Below are positions 45,702-57,482 of a stretch of 64,000 nt of DNA, piece after piece; position 1 is the stretch's first letter, and each line of letters opens with the position of its first letter. The DNA is from Rehmannia glutinosa. Lineage: Eukaryota > Streptophyta > Magnoliopsida > Lamiales > Orobanchaceae. The stretch covers positions 1 to 64,000 of the forward strand of contig JABTTQ020002838.1 of NCBI GenBank assembly GCA_016081115.2. Direction: 5' to 3'. The notes beneath the pieces were generated by a model. The model had not been told where the DNA came from. It saw nothing but the letters and a program-made list of their open reading frames with translations, and ran no database searches. Position numbers and translations under genes: made by a program.

Positions 45702-48380
45702 ATGTTTTCATTGTTTTATGGACTCTGGAAATACATGTTGAGCAAGATGGAGTTTCATGTTCTTATTCTTGGAATCGATAAGGCTGGCAAAACAGTAATT
45801 TTCTCAACTACTTTCTTCTGTCTTGACTTTGCACTTTCACTTGTTCCTTTTGAATTGTTATACTTAGGTAATTCAATTTGATTGTATGGATACTTGAATT
45901 TAGAGAATATGTTGGAACTGAAGTATCCGTTCAGATATACAAATTATGATGTGATTATGGAATGAGCCCTCGTTTGATTCAAAACAGTTATATACTGAGA
46001 ATACATATTAGATGACACCTGTAATCACCTTTTGTGACGACACTACTTAAAATGGCACCTTTGACCACTTGGTGACTCAAATAATATGTGCTAGCTGTTG
46101 GAAATTGAAAGGTGAACTACTGATATTAATAATGGAGTTCTACACTTAGCTAATTAAGCTGATACTGGACTACAAACGGATTTTCTTGTACATAGTGATG
46201 AAATGTGGAAAAATACTTCCATTCCGATTTAAATTATTCTATTCCGCTTCAAGTACCATTGATGTATCAAATTGGCTGTTTCATGAGGGATTATTTGTTC
46301 CAGCAGTCTTTTGTTGTGAAACCCCCTTCAGTTACACCTTTCTGTCTCCCAGAAGAGCTGTCATTTCCGTTCTATTGAAGCAGTTTTAATCAGTATTCTA
46401 GCTTTCTTTGATAGCTATTAAAATATTTTGGTTGCATTGAACAATTTCTTATTGTCTTCTATTTCCATTCATAATGTTTACATATCTATAATCAAAGTCA
46501 AACAAGTGTGCTACTAACACCCAAATCTTTGTTTGAGCTGATTCGAACTTGTGATTTCTATTTTAGACATTACTGGAGAAATTAAAGTCACAGTACTCAA
46601 ACGTGGAAGGCCTCCCTCCAGACCGAATTGTTCCGACTGTGGGACTCAATATCGGTCGTGTTGAAGTGTCAAACACAAAGCTCGTATTCTGGGACCTGGG
46701 AGGTCAGGTTTGAAATGCACTCTAGCTTCCTTGTTCTAATTCATATTACATGATTGGTTAGTCTCCGTTGGTCTTTGGCGGAGTCATATTATTTTGTTAG
46801 ATCATTAAAATTTATACCTTTCATATCCAAAATGTTGAAAGCAAACAATTTGTCATTCTCTTTTGGTATCTGATTTTAAGATATCACATTAATGTTGTTT
46901 CAGGGCTTAAGCTCTTATATATTCATTGTAGTAACTTATACATTTTTCTTCCTTTTTTATTTCATTTTGAGAAACTCTTCACTGATGAGAACTTATGTTT
47001 CATCAGCCTGGACTTCGCTCCATTTGGGAGAAATATTATGAAGAGGCACATGCTGTGATTTATGTAATTGACGCTGCTTGTCCATCTCGTTTTGAAGATT
47101 CAAAATCTGCTCTTGGTAATGTTTATAGGGAAGAAGTTTGTGAACTTAGGTTTTTTTCAGTATGTTCTCTAAAATGTATATTCTGAGCTAGCCTAACTTC
47201 AACTCGGGTTCGCAGAAAAGGTTCTTCGGCATGAAGATTTGCAAGGAGCTCCACTTCTGATATTAGCAAACAAACAGGTATAGCTATTCCTTCGATCCCA
47301 AACAAAGATAGTTTGTCAATATAACCTGAAAGGATGTAATACAACTTATGACCAATTAAATTAGCTGTTATAGGTTTCTTGTCCTGCACTTCTACTTTCA
47401 TGAAAGTGCCTTCATATTGTTTTTTCAAGCATGGCGGCTGATTAGCTTATAAGATCCACTTCCTGTACTTGAATGCTATTAGGGGTGGGGTTGGGGAAAA
47501 AATTGATAGAGAAGAATGATATTAAAAAAAAACCCGAAATTTTGTACCCGTGGGTACCCGAAAAGTCGGGTACCCTAAATCACTACCCGATATTTTCGGG
47601 TACCCGACCCGAAAACCCGATTACCCGACTACCCGACCCGATGCCCACCCCTAAATGCTATGTGGCAAAGTGAAATGTTGAAGGGGGCAACATTCCATGA
47701 GCTCCATCTATTCAAATCATTTATAATGTTTAGGATTACAAAAAACCAAAACAACCCAGTTATCTTTTAAAATTACAATGCCCCCTTAAGGTATTAGTTA
47801 TTACAATGCGTAACGAATACCCCCCTCTTGAGGGTGCAATTTGTAGAATAGATCACATATTAAGGTATTTGCAATTTTGAATTTTTTTTTTTTGGTAATT
47901 GACCGGCATTTTTTGTAATTAAACCTAATTTTATTCTGCCCCAAAACTTATTGGCATATTCCAAATAATGTAAAGAGTAAAGATTTTACAAACAAATGGT
48001 AATTATACAAGTGGAGGACGACCTTAACTAAATTGGTGGACATTGCAGGATCTTGAAGATGCTGTATCAGCTGATGAACTAGCTCAATATCTGGACCTCA
48101 AAAAACTGGATGAGAGAGTTTATACATTTCAAGCTGTTTCAGCATTCGATGGGTAAGCAGATTCTTTTGTATGTTCATATTCTTTAGACAATCCAATGAC
48201 CCCCCGTCTAGGGTGCCCGAGCCCTCCAAAGTGGCAAGATCTATTCAATTCGACACGATGAGTTTTGAATTTTACTGCAGGCTGGGGATTAAAGAAAGTG
48301 TGAACTGGCTAGTTGATGCTATGGAGAGAAGTAAGAGAACGGATATGTTGAGAGTTCGTGCAGGATCCAGTGTTGTCTAG
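45702..48380 (+). CDS. ARFRP1: ARFRP1-type small GTPase (ARF-like)
   Basis: Six exons joined in frame: 45702-45794, 46567-46707, 47007-47115, 47216-47277, 48049-48152, 48281-48380. Protein of 202 residues starting MFSLFYGLWKYML, the N-terminal form of ARF-related protein 1. GTPase motifs: P-loop GIDKAGKT (split by intron 1 after GKT), switch I PTVGLNIGRVE, DLGGQ (switch II), NKQD spanning intron 4, and SAFDG. Note the P-loop reads K-A-G-K-T, as in the ARFRP1 clade. ARFRP1 acts at the trans-Golgi, recruiting ARL1 and golgins. The start is chosen because upstream M and FSLFYGL fit the family; 5' untranslated sequence lies upstream. Intron 4 contains a hAT MITE and a Mutator-like MITE. No disruptions. 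Confidence 0.93.
47480..47653. mobile_element. hAT-like MITE, 174 bp (intron of ARFRP1-type gene)
   Basis: Ends TAGGGGTGGG / CCCACCCCTA, perfect 8-bp duplication AATGCTAT (47472-47479, 47654-47661). Core contains repeated CGGGTACCCGAC-like words that fold on themselves. Confidence 0.9.
47731..47937. mobile_element. Mutator-like MITE, second subfamily, ends damaged
   Basis: Contains the family blocks (AGGATTACAAAAAACCAAAA; TTTTTTGTAATTAAACCT) and the same inner layout as copy 4. Both tips are mutated and no duplication is visible. Same intron as the hAT MITE. Confidence 0.6.
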
Positions 48381-48565
48381 AAGTGATAATACACAGAATT
48401 TAAGCTTTGTTTGTAATTTTGCGTTGCAAAATTAGCGTTCAATTTTAGAATTTGTATGATTTGACATTGGACTGACCTCAATTAAATAGTATGCTTATGG
48501 AAAAGTATAAAAGGTTCTTTGCGGTATTATTTTTGCTTGGATTTTGCCTCAATTTAAATTGCCAT

Positions 48566-50703
48566 GAAGGAAATTTGTGAAAGATTGTCATATGTGGTGG
48601 AACTTAAAGAATATAGAAAAAAGAGATAGTTTTGTCAAATCTCTAGTAGAAACCATTGATTGGAAAGTGGAAGACAAAGCCGATGAAACATGGAACTATG
48701 TAACTACTCAAATGAAAAAGATCGCAAAAGAAACATTAGGGGTGTCAAATGGTAATAAATGGAATAAAGAGTCATGGTGGTGGAATCAAGAAATCCAAGA
48801 AAAGGTAAAGGAAAAACGAACTAGTTATAAAGTATTGTATTCCCGTAAAAACGAAGAAAACCTTAAAAGATATAAAGACGCCAAAAAAAGTAAGTAAGAA
48901 GCAATATATGAAGCAAAAACCAAGGCGATATGAAGATTTCTATAAGCTAAAACTAGATACTAAAGAAGGAGAGAAAGATATATATAAAATAGCAAAATTT
49001 AGAGAAAAACAAACAAGAGATCTAACCCAAATTAAATGCATAAGAGATGAAAATGAAAACATTTTAGTGAAAGACGAGGACATAAAAGATCGATGGAAGA
49101 GGTATTTCAATAATCTTTTTAATGAACCGAAGAGGAATGAAGTCACATTAGGGAACTAGGCCAATCTGAATCGAAAAGAAACCGTACCTTTTATCGTAGA
49201 ATTCAACTTCATGAAATGAAAAAGCACTAAACAAAATGAAAAACCGCAAAGCGATTGGCCTAGATGATATACCAATTGAAGCGTGGAAATGTTTAGGTGG
49301 AGTTGGAATCGCATGGCTTACTAAATTATTTAATGTTATTCTAAAAACTAAGAAAATGCCTCGATGAATGTAGAAAAAGTATATTGATACCTATATATAA
49401 AAACAAAGGGATATACAAAATTGTGCAAATTACAGGGGAATTAAATTAATAAGTCATACAATGAAACTATGAGAAAGAGTTATAGAAGCAAGAATAAGAA
49501 ACGAAACTAGTATATTAGATAATCAATTTGGCTTCATGCCGGGAAGATCCACAATTGAAGCTATACACTTAATTAGACGATTATGTGAACAATATAATGA
49601 GAGAAAACAAGATTTACATATGATTTTTATTGATCTTGAAAAGGCATACGATAGAGTCAACCGTGATATAATGTGGCGCGTATTGGAAAAAGAGGAATAA
49701 AAATAGCCTACATAGATGCCATAAAAGATATGTATGATGGTATAACAACATGTATTAGGACACCAACAAGAATATCTAGTGAATTCCCAAACACTAGGTT
49801 TGCATCGTGATCCGCTCTAAGCCCGCACCTTTTTATCCTAATAATTGATGAAATCACTAAACACTTACAAAAATCCATCCCCGAATGTATGTTATTTATG
49901 ACGATATAGTTTTAATTGATGAAACAAGGAAGGAGTAAATGCAAAATTGGAAGTTTGGAGAGAAGCACTGAATCAAAAGGTTTTACTATAAGTAGGCTAA
50001 AAAGAAATACATGGAATGCCACTTTAGTAAAAACAACAGAACAATGAGACGAAAGTTAAAATTGATGGACATGAAGTGAGTATAACAAAGAGTTTTAAAT
50101 ACTTAGGATCTATAATTGAAGAGAACGGAGAAATCAATAAAGATGTCACACATCGGATCCAGCGGGTTGGAATAAATGGAGGAGTGCATCTTCTATCCTT
50201 TGGGTCGTAAAATACCATTAAAATTGAAAGGAAAATTTTATAAAATGGCCATAAGGCCCGCAATGCTTTATGGAGCGAGAATGTTGGGCGACTAAATATG
50301 AACACGAACAAAATATGAGGGTAGCGAGAGATGAGAATGCTAAGATGGATGTGCGGACACACTAGATTAGATAGAATAAGAAATGAACACATTAGAAACA
50401 AAGTGGGAGTAGCACCAATAGGAGAAAATTAGAGAAACACGATTAAGATGGTTTGGACATGTTTATAGGAGACCTTTAGATGCACCGTGCGACGCGTTTA
50501 GAAGGTAGAGAATCACTCACACAAATCAAAAGATGAAGAGAGTAGGCCTAAAAAGACTTGGAAAGAAGCTATTAAACATGACATGTTATACCTAGAAATA
50601 AATGAAAATATGGCTTATGACCGTAAACGATGGCGCGATATGATCCGTATAGCCGACCCCACGTAGTGGGATTAAGGCTTAGTTTGTTGTTGTTGTTGTT
50701 GTT
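48566..50703 (+). mobile_element. 5'-truncated RTE-type LINE, copy 2 (longer)
   Basis: Starts in the linker between endonuclease and RT (WWNLKNIEKRDSFVKSLVET; WKRYFNNLFNE), then RT blocks (FGFMPGRSTIEAIHLIRRL; LEKAYDRVNRDIM) and the same C-terminal parts as copy 1, ending in (TTG)n at about 50684-50704. Comparison with copy 1 from 49634 on shows mostly identical sequence with scattered single-base changes and small indels in both copies, so neither can code. Lies directly 3' of ARFRP1, in the same direction. Confidence 0.88.
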
Positions 50704-50898
50704 GTAGTGTTTGAATATAAAATCAGAAGTTGAGAATCAAAAATTGAGCTTTTGGTGAAAAGTTGGAAAAATGTTTATTTGTTTGTAAAAGTTAAACCAG
50801 AAGCAGAAGCAAAAATCTAAAACACTTCTCGCCCTACTTTTGGATTCTAATTAAATGAAATAGAATCGGAAGCATAAGTTAGCATTTGCAAACACTAC
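50704..50898. mobile_element. Second-family MITE abutting the RTE tail
   Basis: Left end GTAGTGTTTGAATATAAAAT, right end ATTTGCAAACACTAC, the inverse of the left end with few changes; inner words match 694-1040 (AATCTAAAACAC). It starts exactly where the (TTG)n tail ends, so it may be the target into which the RTE inserted, or inserted next to it later. Confidence 0.6.
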
Positions 50899-51247
50899 AA
50901 AGTGATTCTTTTAGCCAAAAATTAAGAAATACCATTTTTTGTAGTGATTGTGATCACTCCCTATACAAGAAATGTCATATAGTCATTGCCCCCAGGTATT
51001 AACCTAGCGGCCTTGAGTTGCAATGGCAACATTAAGGTCCTGGGCTCAAACATTGACTAACGCGGAGTGAGGGTTGGAGTTTTCTATCCTCCCCCAGAGG
51101 AAGACCATCCCTGAAAAGGACGGATGTTCCATAGGCTGTAAAGAAAGTGTGGGGGCACAATCGTAAAGGAAGTGTGAGGTCTGTGGCCTCCGCTGCTGTG
51201 GGGCTAAAAAAAAAAAAAAGAGGTCCATAAGCATCAAATACACATAT

Positions 51248-52190
51248 GGGATAGTTACAAAAACTACCCCTGAGGTTTGAGCTAATAACACAAAAAAAAT
51301 AAAATCTCTTAAGGTTTTGGAAAATTATAAAATCCTCTTGAAGTTTGGTTCTGCATTACATTTTGCCCCCTTCGTAAACAAAAACATTTAAATCCATCCC
51401 GTCATAACTTACATTTAAGACAAAATCAAACATAAGAGGAGTTTTTTTGTAATTTTGAAATTTCTCTAGATTTTTTCTGTAATTACTCCAAACTAGGGAT
51501 AGCCAAATGGAACCGGGTTTCGTTCCAAACCGAATCGAACCGTGGTCTGATTCCGTGAATCGCTGTGATACCAACGATTATAAACCGAATCGTGTAGGCC
51601 AATTCAGTTCCGATTCATTGGTCTCAAAAACCGTGGAACCAACGGTTTTAACCGCTTGTGGAACCGCGATTTTCAAGGTTAAAACCAACAATTTTTATTT
51701 TTTAGTACGCATATACTAGAAGAAATGTTAAATGTTTATTATGATGTTTTATATTCAGAACTACAAGAGAGACATTTTAAACAAATTGTTGTGTTTACGT
51801 GAACTTTAATTTCTTTATACTCTAATAGTATATATAGAGAGTTTAATATTATTATTAATATTAAGTATAAAACTTAATTGAATATTAAGTCCAAATCTTT
51901 TTATTTCTTTTCTCTTTACTTAATTGATATTGATAAACCATTTTAAAAAAATCAAAGTATTATCAAAAGATAAACAAACGGTTCCGGTTAAAACCGGAAC
52001 CAGAATCGTGGAGGAACCGAGTTTTTAAACCGGAACCGGAATTGTTGGTTCCAGTTCTGGTTCCTCCAAAATGAAGAATCAGAACCGGCAGTTCCAAAAC
52101 CGTGACCAGTTGCCACCCCTACTCCAAACCTTTTTTTTCTTTAGCGGAAATAATTACTCCAAACCTCACTGTAGTTTTTGTAATTATCCC
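51248..52190. mobile_element. Mutator-like MITE split by a hAT element
   Basis: Left end GGGATAGTTACAAAAACTAC, right end GTTTTTGTAATTATCCC. Duplication TACACATAT (51239-51247) versus TGCACATAT (52191-52199), 8 of 9 identical. The right arm is interrupted at 51494 by the hAT element below. Confidence 0.85.
51494..52121. mobile_element. hAT-like element inserted in a MITE
   Basis: 628 bp; ends TAGGGATAGCCAA and TTGCCACCCCTA (complement TAGGGGTGGCAA), the standard plant hAT terminus. Perfect 8-bp duplication CTCCAAAC (51486-51493 and 52122-52129), which also duplicates the host MITE's own sequence. Core has GAACCG/CGGTTC inverted words. Non-coding. Confidence 0.9.
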
Positions 52191-52660
52191 TGCACATATT
52201 AAATCCTCCAATTTCAAGGACAACCTGATCATCCTGTCTTTTTTCCAGGCATCAACCACAACAATGATCAGAAATGTAAAGGAACAACAAATTGTTGGTC
52301 AAATAATTACATTGAAATATCGACATACATGTCTGAGTTTGTGTCCCAGAAAATAAAACAATTCTGAAGTATGTTTTTCCTTCCTAAAGTACGTGTGTAT
52401 TACAAACTATAACATATCTATTTCACAAACTTCGCTCCAAAAAAATTGATTATATTACATCAATTTCTCCTACAGGATTGGAAAACCTTTCCATAGCAGT
52501 GCACAATCATTAATCCCCTCTCTGTTTATTGCCTTGATGGCCTAGTACTCAAAAAAATTAATTGTACCTGATAAATAGATAACACACACACACACAAAAA
52601 AAAAAAAAAATTATGTATCATCAATTGAAAGTGGGATGGATTTATTGAGATTTGCAAAAA

Positions 52661-52915
52661 TCAGTTGTGGAGTGGATTTGGTCCACAAGGAACAACCCTT
52701 TTTGACACTGTGTGCAAATTCTTGCCTTTATTTTCCTTCCATCCTGAATAGTGAGGAACCGTAGAGAAATACTTGACAAAAGTGGAATAAAATTTAGCTT
52801 TTATTCTTTCTTCATCATTTGCCCCATGCTTGATTTGTCTGCAAGTAGAAATATGGACCTGTGATGAAATAATTATGAATATGATAAACAAGAATGAAAT
52901 ATTTTGAATTCTCAT
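52661..52915 (-). CDS. CLE: CLE-family signalling peptide precursor
   Basis: 84-residue protein: an N-terminal signal peptide (MRIQNISFLFIIFIIISSQV, cleaved around residue 25), a variable middle and a C-terminal 12-residue CLE box RVVPCGPNPLHN ending directly at the stop. CLE peptides are secreted, proline-hydroxylated and arabinosylated, and are read by CLV1/BAM-type receptor kinases to control meristems, roots or vasculature. The box is closest to the RLVPSGPNPLHN type (CLE9/10-like). Unusual: the fifth position is Cys where Ser is common. Length and intronless structure are normal for the family. A TATA box lies about 120 bp upstream. Confidence 0.93.
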   Translation of the reverse strand: MRIQNISFLFIIFIIISSQVHISTCRQIKHGANDEERIKAKFYSTFVKYFSTVPHYSGWKENKGKNLHTVSKRVVPCGPNPLHN

Positions 52916-52921
52916 ATCTGA

Positions 52922-53585
52922 ATGAATTTAAAAAAACAAAAAATAGAAAAATCTTGAAATATGATAGAAAAGATAAATTGCAAAAATTGTGTTTTTTGGA
53001 TGGTGGTGTGATAAGGTTTGAACTTTAAGGCGTATTTATAGTGAAAGAAAAGATAACACAAAAAAGTCAAACATAAGATCAGAAAGAAAGCCTGTTTTTG
53101 GACTATATATAATTAAAGTCATACACAAGATCAGAAGCAATTTCTCAAGGCGTGACACAATTAATTAACTATTAGAAAAGATTTCAAAGAAAAATGGATC
53201 CACGTTGTTTAGTGACATTGCATTTAGATTAAACAATTATTTGACTTTTTATTTTTCCTTGGTTTATTTTATGATTTCGTAATGTACCTGGACTACGAAC
53301 TTTTTGATTGGCTTTTTATAATTGTTTTTAAACGTTGAATTTCAAGGTTCATGTGTACGGAATGTTCTTACATCCTCAAATTTCTAGCCAGGTGTATTAG
53401 AGCTACGGAAAGGTAAAAGGCTATAAATTAAGTGAAAAATAAAAATTGCTAGTTCTTAAGAAATATTTAATTTCGAGATGTAAATAACAATGTATCATTT
53501 TATTAAAAATCGGAGAACAAGGCCCATTTAGACGGATTGAGATTTTCTGTTCCAAAAATTTATTCACTTCTTATTCCATTGTATT
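52922..53585. other. Promoter side of the CLE gene
   Basis: No other gene or repeat recognised. Contains the TATA box listed separately. Confidence 0.4.
53033..53040 (-). promoter_or_regulatory. TATA box of the CLE gene
   Basis: Reads TATAAATA on the - strand, about 120 bp upstream of the ATG at 52915. A fitting distance for a short 5' untranslated region; supports that the gene is a real transcription unit. Confidence 0.65.
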
Positions 53586-54345
53586 CAGTGACGAAGGCAT
53601 GTTAGGGCCAAGGGGGGCACTGGGCCCCCCTCAAATTTTGAAAAAAAAGTAGGGTATTTTGGTCCTTTCACTTTTTAATCTCAAAATAAATAAAAAATAG
53701 AAAAATAAAAAAAAGTCTTCAATTATCTTGCATTATTCTTTCCTACTTTCATTTGTGAATCTTGAAAAATATGAGTCTTAGTCATTTTGCTCATTTTTCA
53801 AAAGTTTTGTACATTTTCTAAGCTCCGTCATAAACTTTAACTTGATTTTTTGCATTATTCGCTTATGGTTCTATTTGTCCCTTTTGGTATATTGATGTAA
53901 TTGTATTAAGTTATTTATTTTTTAATATTAAGTTGTGATTGAATAAATACAATTACTTAATCAAAATTTCTACTTATTTTAAAATTGATGTATTATTTTT
54001 AATTTTTACATGTGGTAATGGACAAATTGTCCGCTTATGTTTTGGCAAATGAAAAATAGTCATATTTTTTAGTCATTTTGACACGGTCATATCTTTTTTG
54101 TATCCTCTGATGATATACTTGATTATATCTCAGAAAATTGATGTGGTACATTTTTCGGTATCAGGTCATTGACCGGTCCCTATAAAGGAAAAAAAAAGAC
54201 AAAGTGAAAATTTAAAATAAAAAATGGCTAAGAAAACACGGTTAAAACTATTTTTATTATAGAGAAGTGGCCAAAAATCCGACGAACTATTTCTGTATTA
54301 ATATTAGTTGGGCCCCCCTGCCCGATATTTATGGCTTCGTCACTG
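53586..54345. mobile_element. hAT-like non-autonomous element, 760 bp
   Basis: Inverted ends CAGTGACGAAGGCA and TGGCTTCGTCACTG, with internal GGGCCCCCC/GGGGGGC blocks near both. Perfect 8-bp duplication ATTGTATT (53578-53585, 54346-54353). Non-coding. Confidence 0.93.
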
Positions 54346-54353
54346 ATTGTATT

Positions 54354-55272
54354 GGATGATGTTTGTGTAATTGGAGGTGCATTGTTTCAGAAAAATGGTT
54401 GAGTGTTTGACTATATCTAGCTTAGTCGAGGCCTGTATTAGATACAGTCTCCCTAAGACGAAAACGCCCCGTATATTAAGTACTTACGGTTTCGACGCTC
54501 GTCCCTAAGATACAACAACTTTTATATTTCGAATTTACAGCACTCGCAAACTCGAAAATACAGCGAACAACAGGAATTGTATGAGACTTTCAAGCTTTGA
54601 ATGAGAAGGAATGTCAATATGTTGTAATGTAATGATCGATTATTAAGTTGATATCTTGTGTTTTTTCATCTGCAGGGGGTTCTACTTTATAGGCATCAGG
54701 TGTCCGTATGGAAAGATCATGTCTTTTAGCTCGAAAAAACATGTTTACAGCGAATAGGTGCATCTGTTCAGACTTTCGCATCGACGCATGACCTGGTGCA
54801 TGGCCCGTGCGTGGATGCGAACGAAAGAGCAAAGTTTCGACTTGACGCACGACCCGACGCATGGGCCAAGCGTGCGCCCGTGCTTGGTTGTAAACACTTT
54901 TCAGTTGGAAACTTAATTAATTAATTAATTAATTTTAAAAGATTTTGGTCCAAAAAAGAATAAGGGCCTTGAAGCCCAATCCCAGGCCGGACCAGGGCCG
55001 AAATTTTGGCGTGTGATTGTGCAGCGTGTGTGCTTTGTACCAAACCCACAAGCATATAGGTTCTCACCGCTTTAAAAACTTGGGTGCCCCCAAGGACCCA
55101 AACCCATAAGTCCAACTTGAGATTTATAAAGTGGGCAAACTTTGTCTCATCTTCCTATGTGGGATGGAGCATTTTTCCTTCCCCACATTTTCATTTTCCA
55201 TGTTATTTTCTAGTTTTAAGTGGCTATCTTCTAGCATTAATTTCTCATTCACCCGAAATTGGTTTTGAGAAA
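54354..55272. other. Unassigned repeat-like sequence left of the copia fragment
   Basis: Contains a run of TAAT repeats (54913-54933) and no coding content. It may belong to an LTR of the copia element to its right, which would fit its direction, but no LTR border (TG...CA with duplication) was found. Confidence 0.35.
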
Positions 55273-56308
55273 TTCCAAATGCTATTCTCATCTACTCTCT
55301 TCGTATAATTTAATTCCATTTTTCGTTAATGGAAACCACTTAAATATTTGATCAAAATCGGGTCAACACCCATTTTACCAAACAATTAATTCCAAAAATC
55401 CCTATGCGTGTATGCAGATTCGCTTGAAAGTCTCGGCAAACTGTTATTGCATCTGGATAGGTAACTTGTGGCTTTTAACCTTCCTTAGTAAAATACTATC
55501 GGATTCACTAGTTGTTTAGTGACACGATGTCTTAAACTACTAAGCCATTTGTGTAAACCGAGATAACAATACTTACACAATAACAATTCTAACACTTGTT
55601 GTTTTTAGGTTGTGTCCATTTCGGTCCTGGACCATATCTTAGATTCATAAGCGTTTCTTTGAAGCGGCCATTACTTCTCGCTCATATAGGTGATCTTCTA
55701 TTGAAGCCTAAAGGGTATCCTATTATACTCCACATTTCGGTATAGGAATCATTAAAAGTTTTAAACTTAACCTCACCACATTCAGCAGATTTTCATTCAC
55801 TTGGAAGTTTCGGGAATGAGCTAACACATTTTCCAAGTGTTCAGTTGAACATTCATAACTTAGTTGTCCCATTGAACCAAGATCTTGGGATCTCCAATTC
55901 ACAAGGTTGGGTTACCGCTATGAACATTCTTTAGTTTGTGGGTTTTAAACCCATTCTCCTTAACAGTTTATATAATTGATCTCGATTTATACCTTTCGTT
56001 ATCGGATCCGCAATGTTATCCTTTAACTTCACGTAGTCAACCGAAATAACCTCATTCAAAATTAACTGTCTAATGGTATTATGTCTTTGACAACACTATC
56101 TAGACTTACATCTTTCCTTTGCAAGAAAAGACACCTTTAATAAATATAACATTTCTTGATTTAATGATCGCATCTTTCCTTTCCAAATGATATTCTCATC
56201 TACTCTCTTAGTAGAATTTTTACACATAATTTAATTCTATTTTTCATTAATGGAAACCATTTAAATATTTGGTCAAAATCGGGTCAACACCCATTTTACC
56301 AAACAATT
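55273..56308 (-). mobile_element. Deleted Ty1/copia retrotransposon fragment
   Basis: On the - strand, 56100-55940 reads RHNTIRQLILNEVISVDYVK and KDNIADPITKG, the closing part of the copia RNase H. Two direct repeats of about 120 bp (55273-55387 and 56181-56308, sharing CTATTCTCATCTACTCTCTT-like and TCAAAATCGGGTCAACACCC words) flank it and are best read as parts of the 3' and 5' LTR; the internal region between the 5' LTR and RNase H is therefore missing. Confidence 0.65.
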
Positions 56309-57482
56309 CCAACAAATGATGGATATGTGTACATAGTGATGTCATAATTGTACACGCGCTAATCATCCAATACAATGAAACATGAAGTTGAATAGAATTT
56401 TGGAACAGGAGATGGTCCCCATTAAGACAGACCAAAAAATTATTAGCCCTAAGTAGGTCATATGGTTTATGCACTGGCAACACAGGAAAATTACTCTACA
56501 TAAAAATCTATAAATACTCATTTCCACCATTTTTTTAAGAAAAATGAACGATTTGCATATTTTATGAGCTTTTAAATCACTTTCTTATGTCTTTCTGAAA
56601 CTCACTTGAGTGTCAGAAATTTGTTGTTGGGATAAGCTCGACTCCCCTAACAACTTGTTATGATGAGGCAATAGCTCATACAACAGTCAACTCGAAATTT
56701 GATATTTGAATTAATGACAAATGTTCTAAATATCCGCAGCCTAGTCCTAGTTTAGGCGCTATATTTTTTTTCTGTCGATTAGGAATTGCCTAATCTTATT
56801 TATACCCGCTCTATCCGCCTAGGAGCTAAAACACAATTTGTTGTCTGTCTAGTGCTTTTTCGAACACTAGTAATAACACATCACTCCACGAGTTATCATG
56901 TTAATCTAATCGCATCCCTTCTTGAAATTATTGATTATATAAAACAAAATATCAATTCCATTGCAATATATTCTTTTCATACTATGTAATTTTACATTTG
57001 GTATAATCTTTCTTTCACATTAGGCTGCTTAAAGATCTTCCAAATGGTAGTTAACCACCATCATAGGGAATGAAACAGGTAGACTATTAAAAGATGCCGA
57101 TAACAGAACTAACAATATCTATAGTTGTTTCTTTTTTTTTTTTTTTTAAGTTGGTCAACCCCTTAAGCAATATGTCATCTTGCAGGCTGATCCATAATAA
57201 TAAATTTAACCTACTAATGACAGAAGGCTTAATTGCAAAAGATGCCCTGTAACTTCTTGTAGATGGCATTTTAGGACAGTAAGTATCAAGTTGGCAAAAT
57301 ATACCCTGTAAGTTTATAAAGTTTGGCAAAATTGGTCCTATAAGTTTTTACTTAAGCAAATTATGTCCTATAAGTTTTGAATTGTTGCAAAATTGGTCCA
57401 ATGGGATAATTGAATATTTCCATAATACCAACTATACCCTTATTCATACAAATTGCTAATTTGACTAAGTGTTTGCGTAAAA
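56309..57482. other. Spacer with short repeats before the pararetrovirus
   Basis: No gene recognised. Near 57229-57400 the word TGCAAAATTGGTCCTATAAG occurs in several imperfect copies, a pattern of a short tandem repeat family. The pararetrovirus primer site follows directly. Confidence 0.4.

Noticed and set aside
56508..56515. TATAAATA as promoter
   Set aside because: No gene follows on the + strand within a fitting distance; chance hit in AT-rich sequence.
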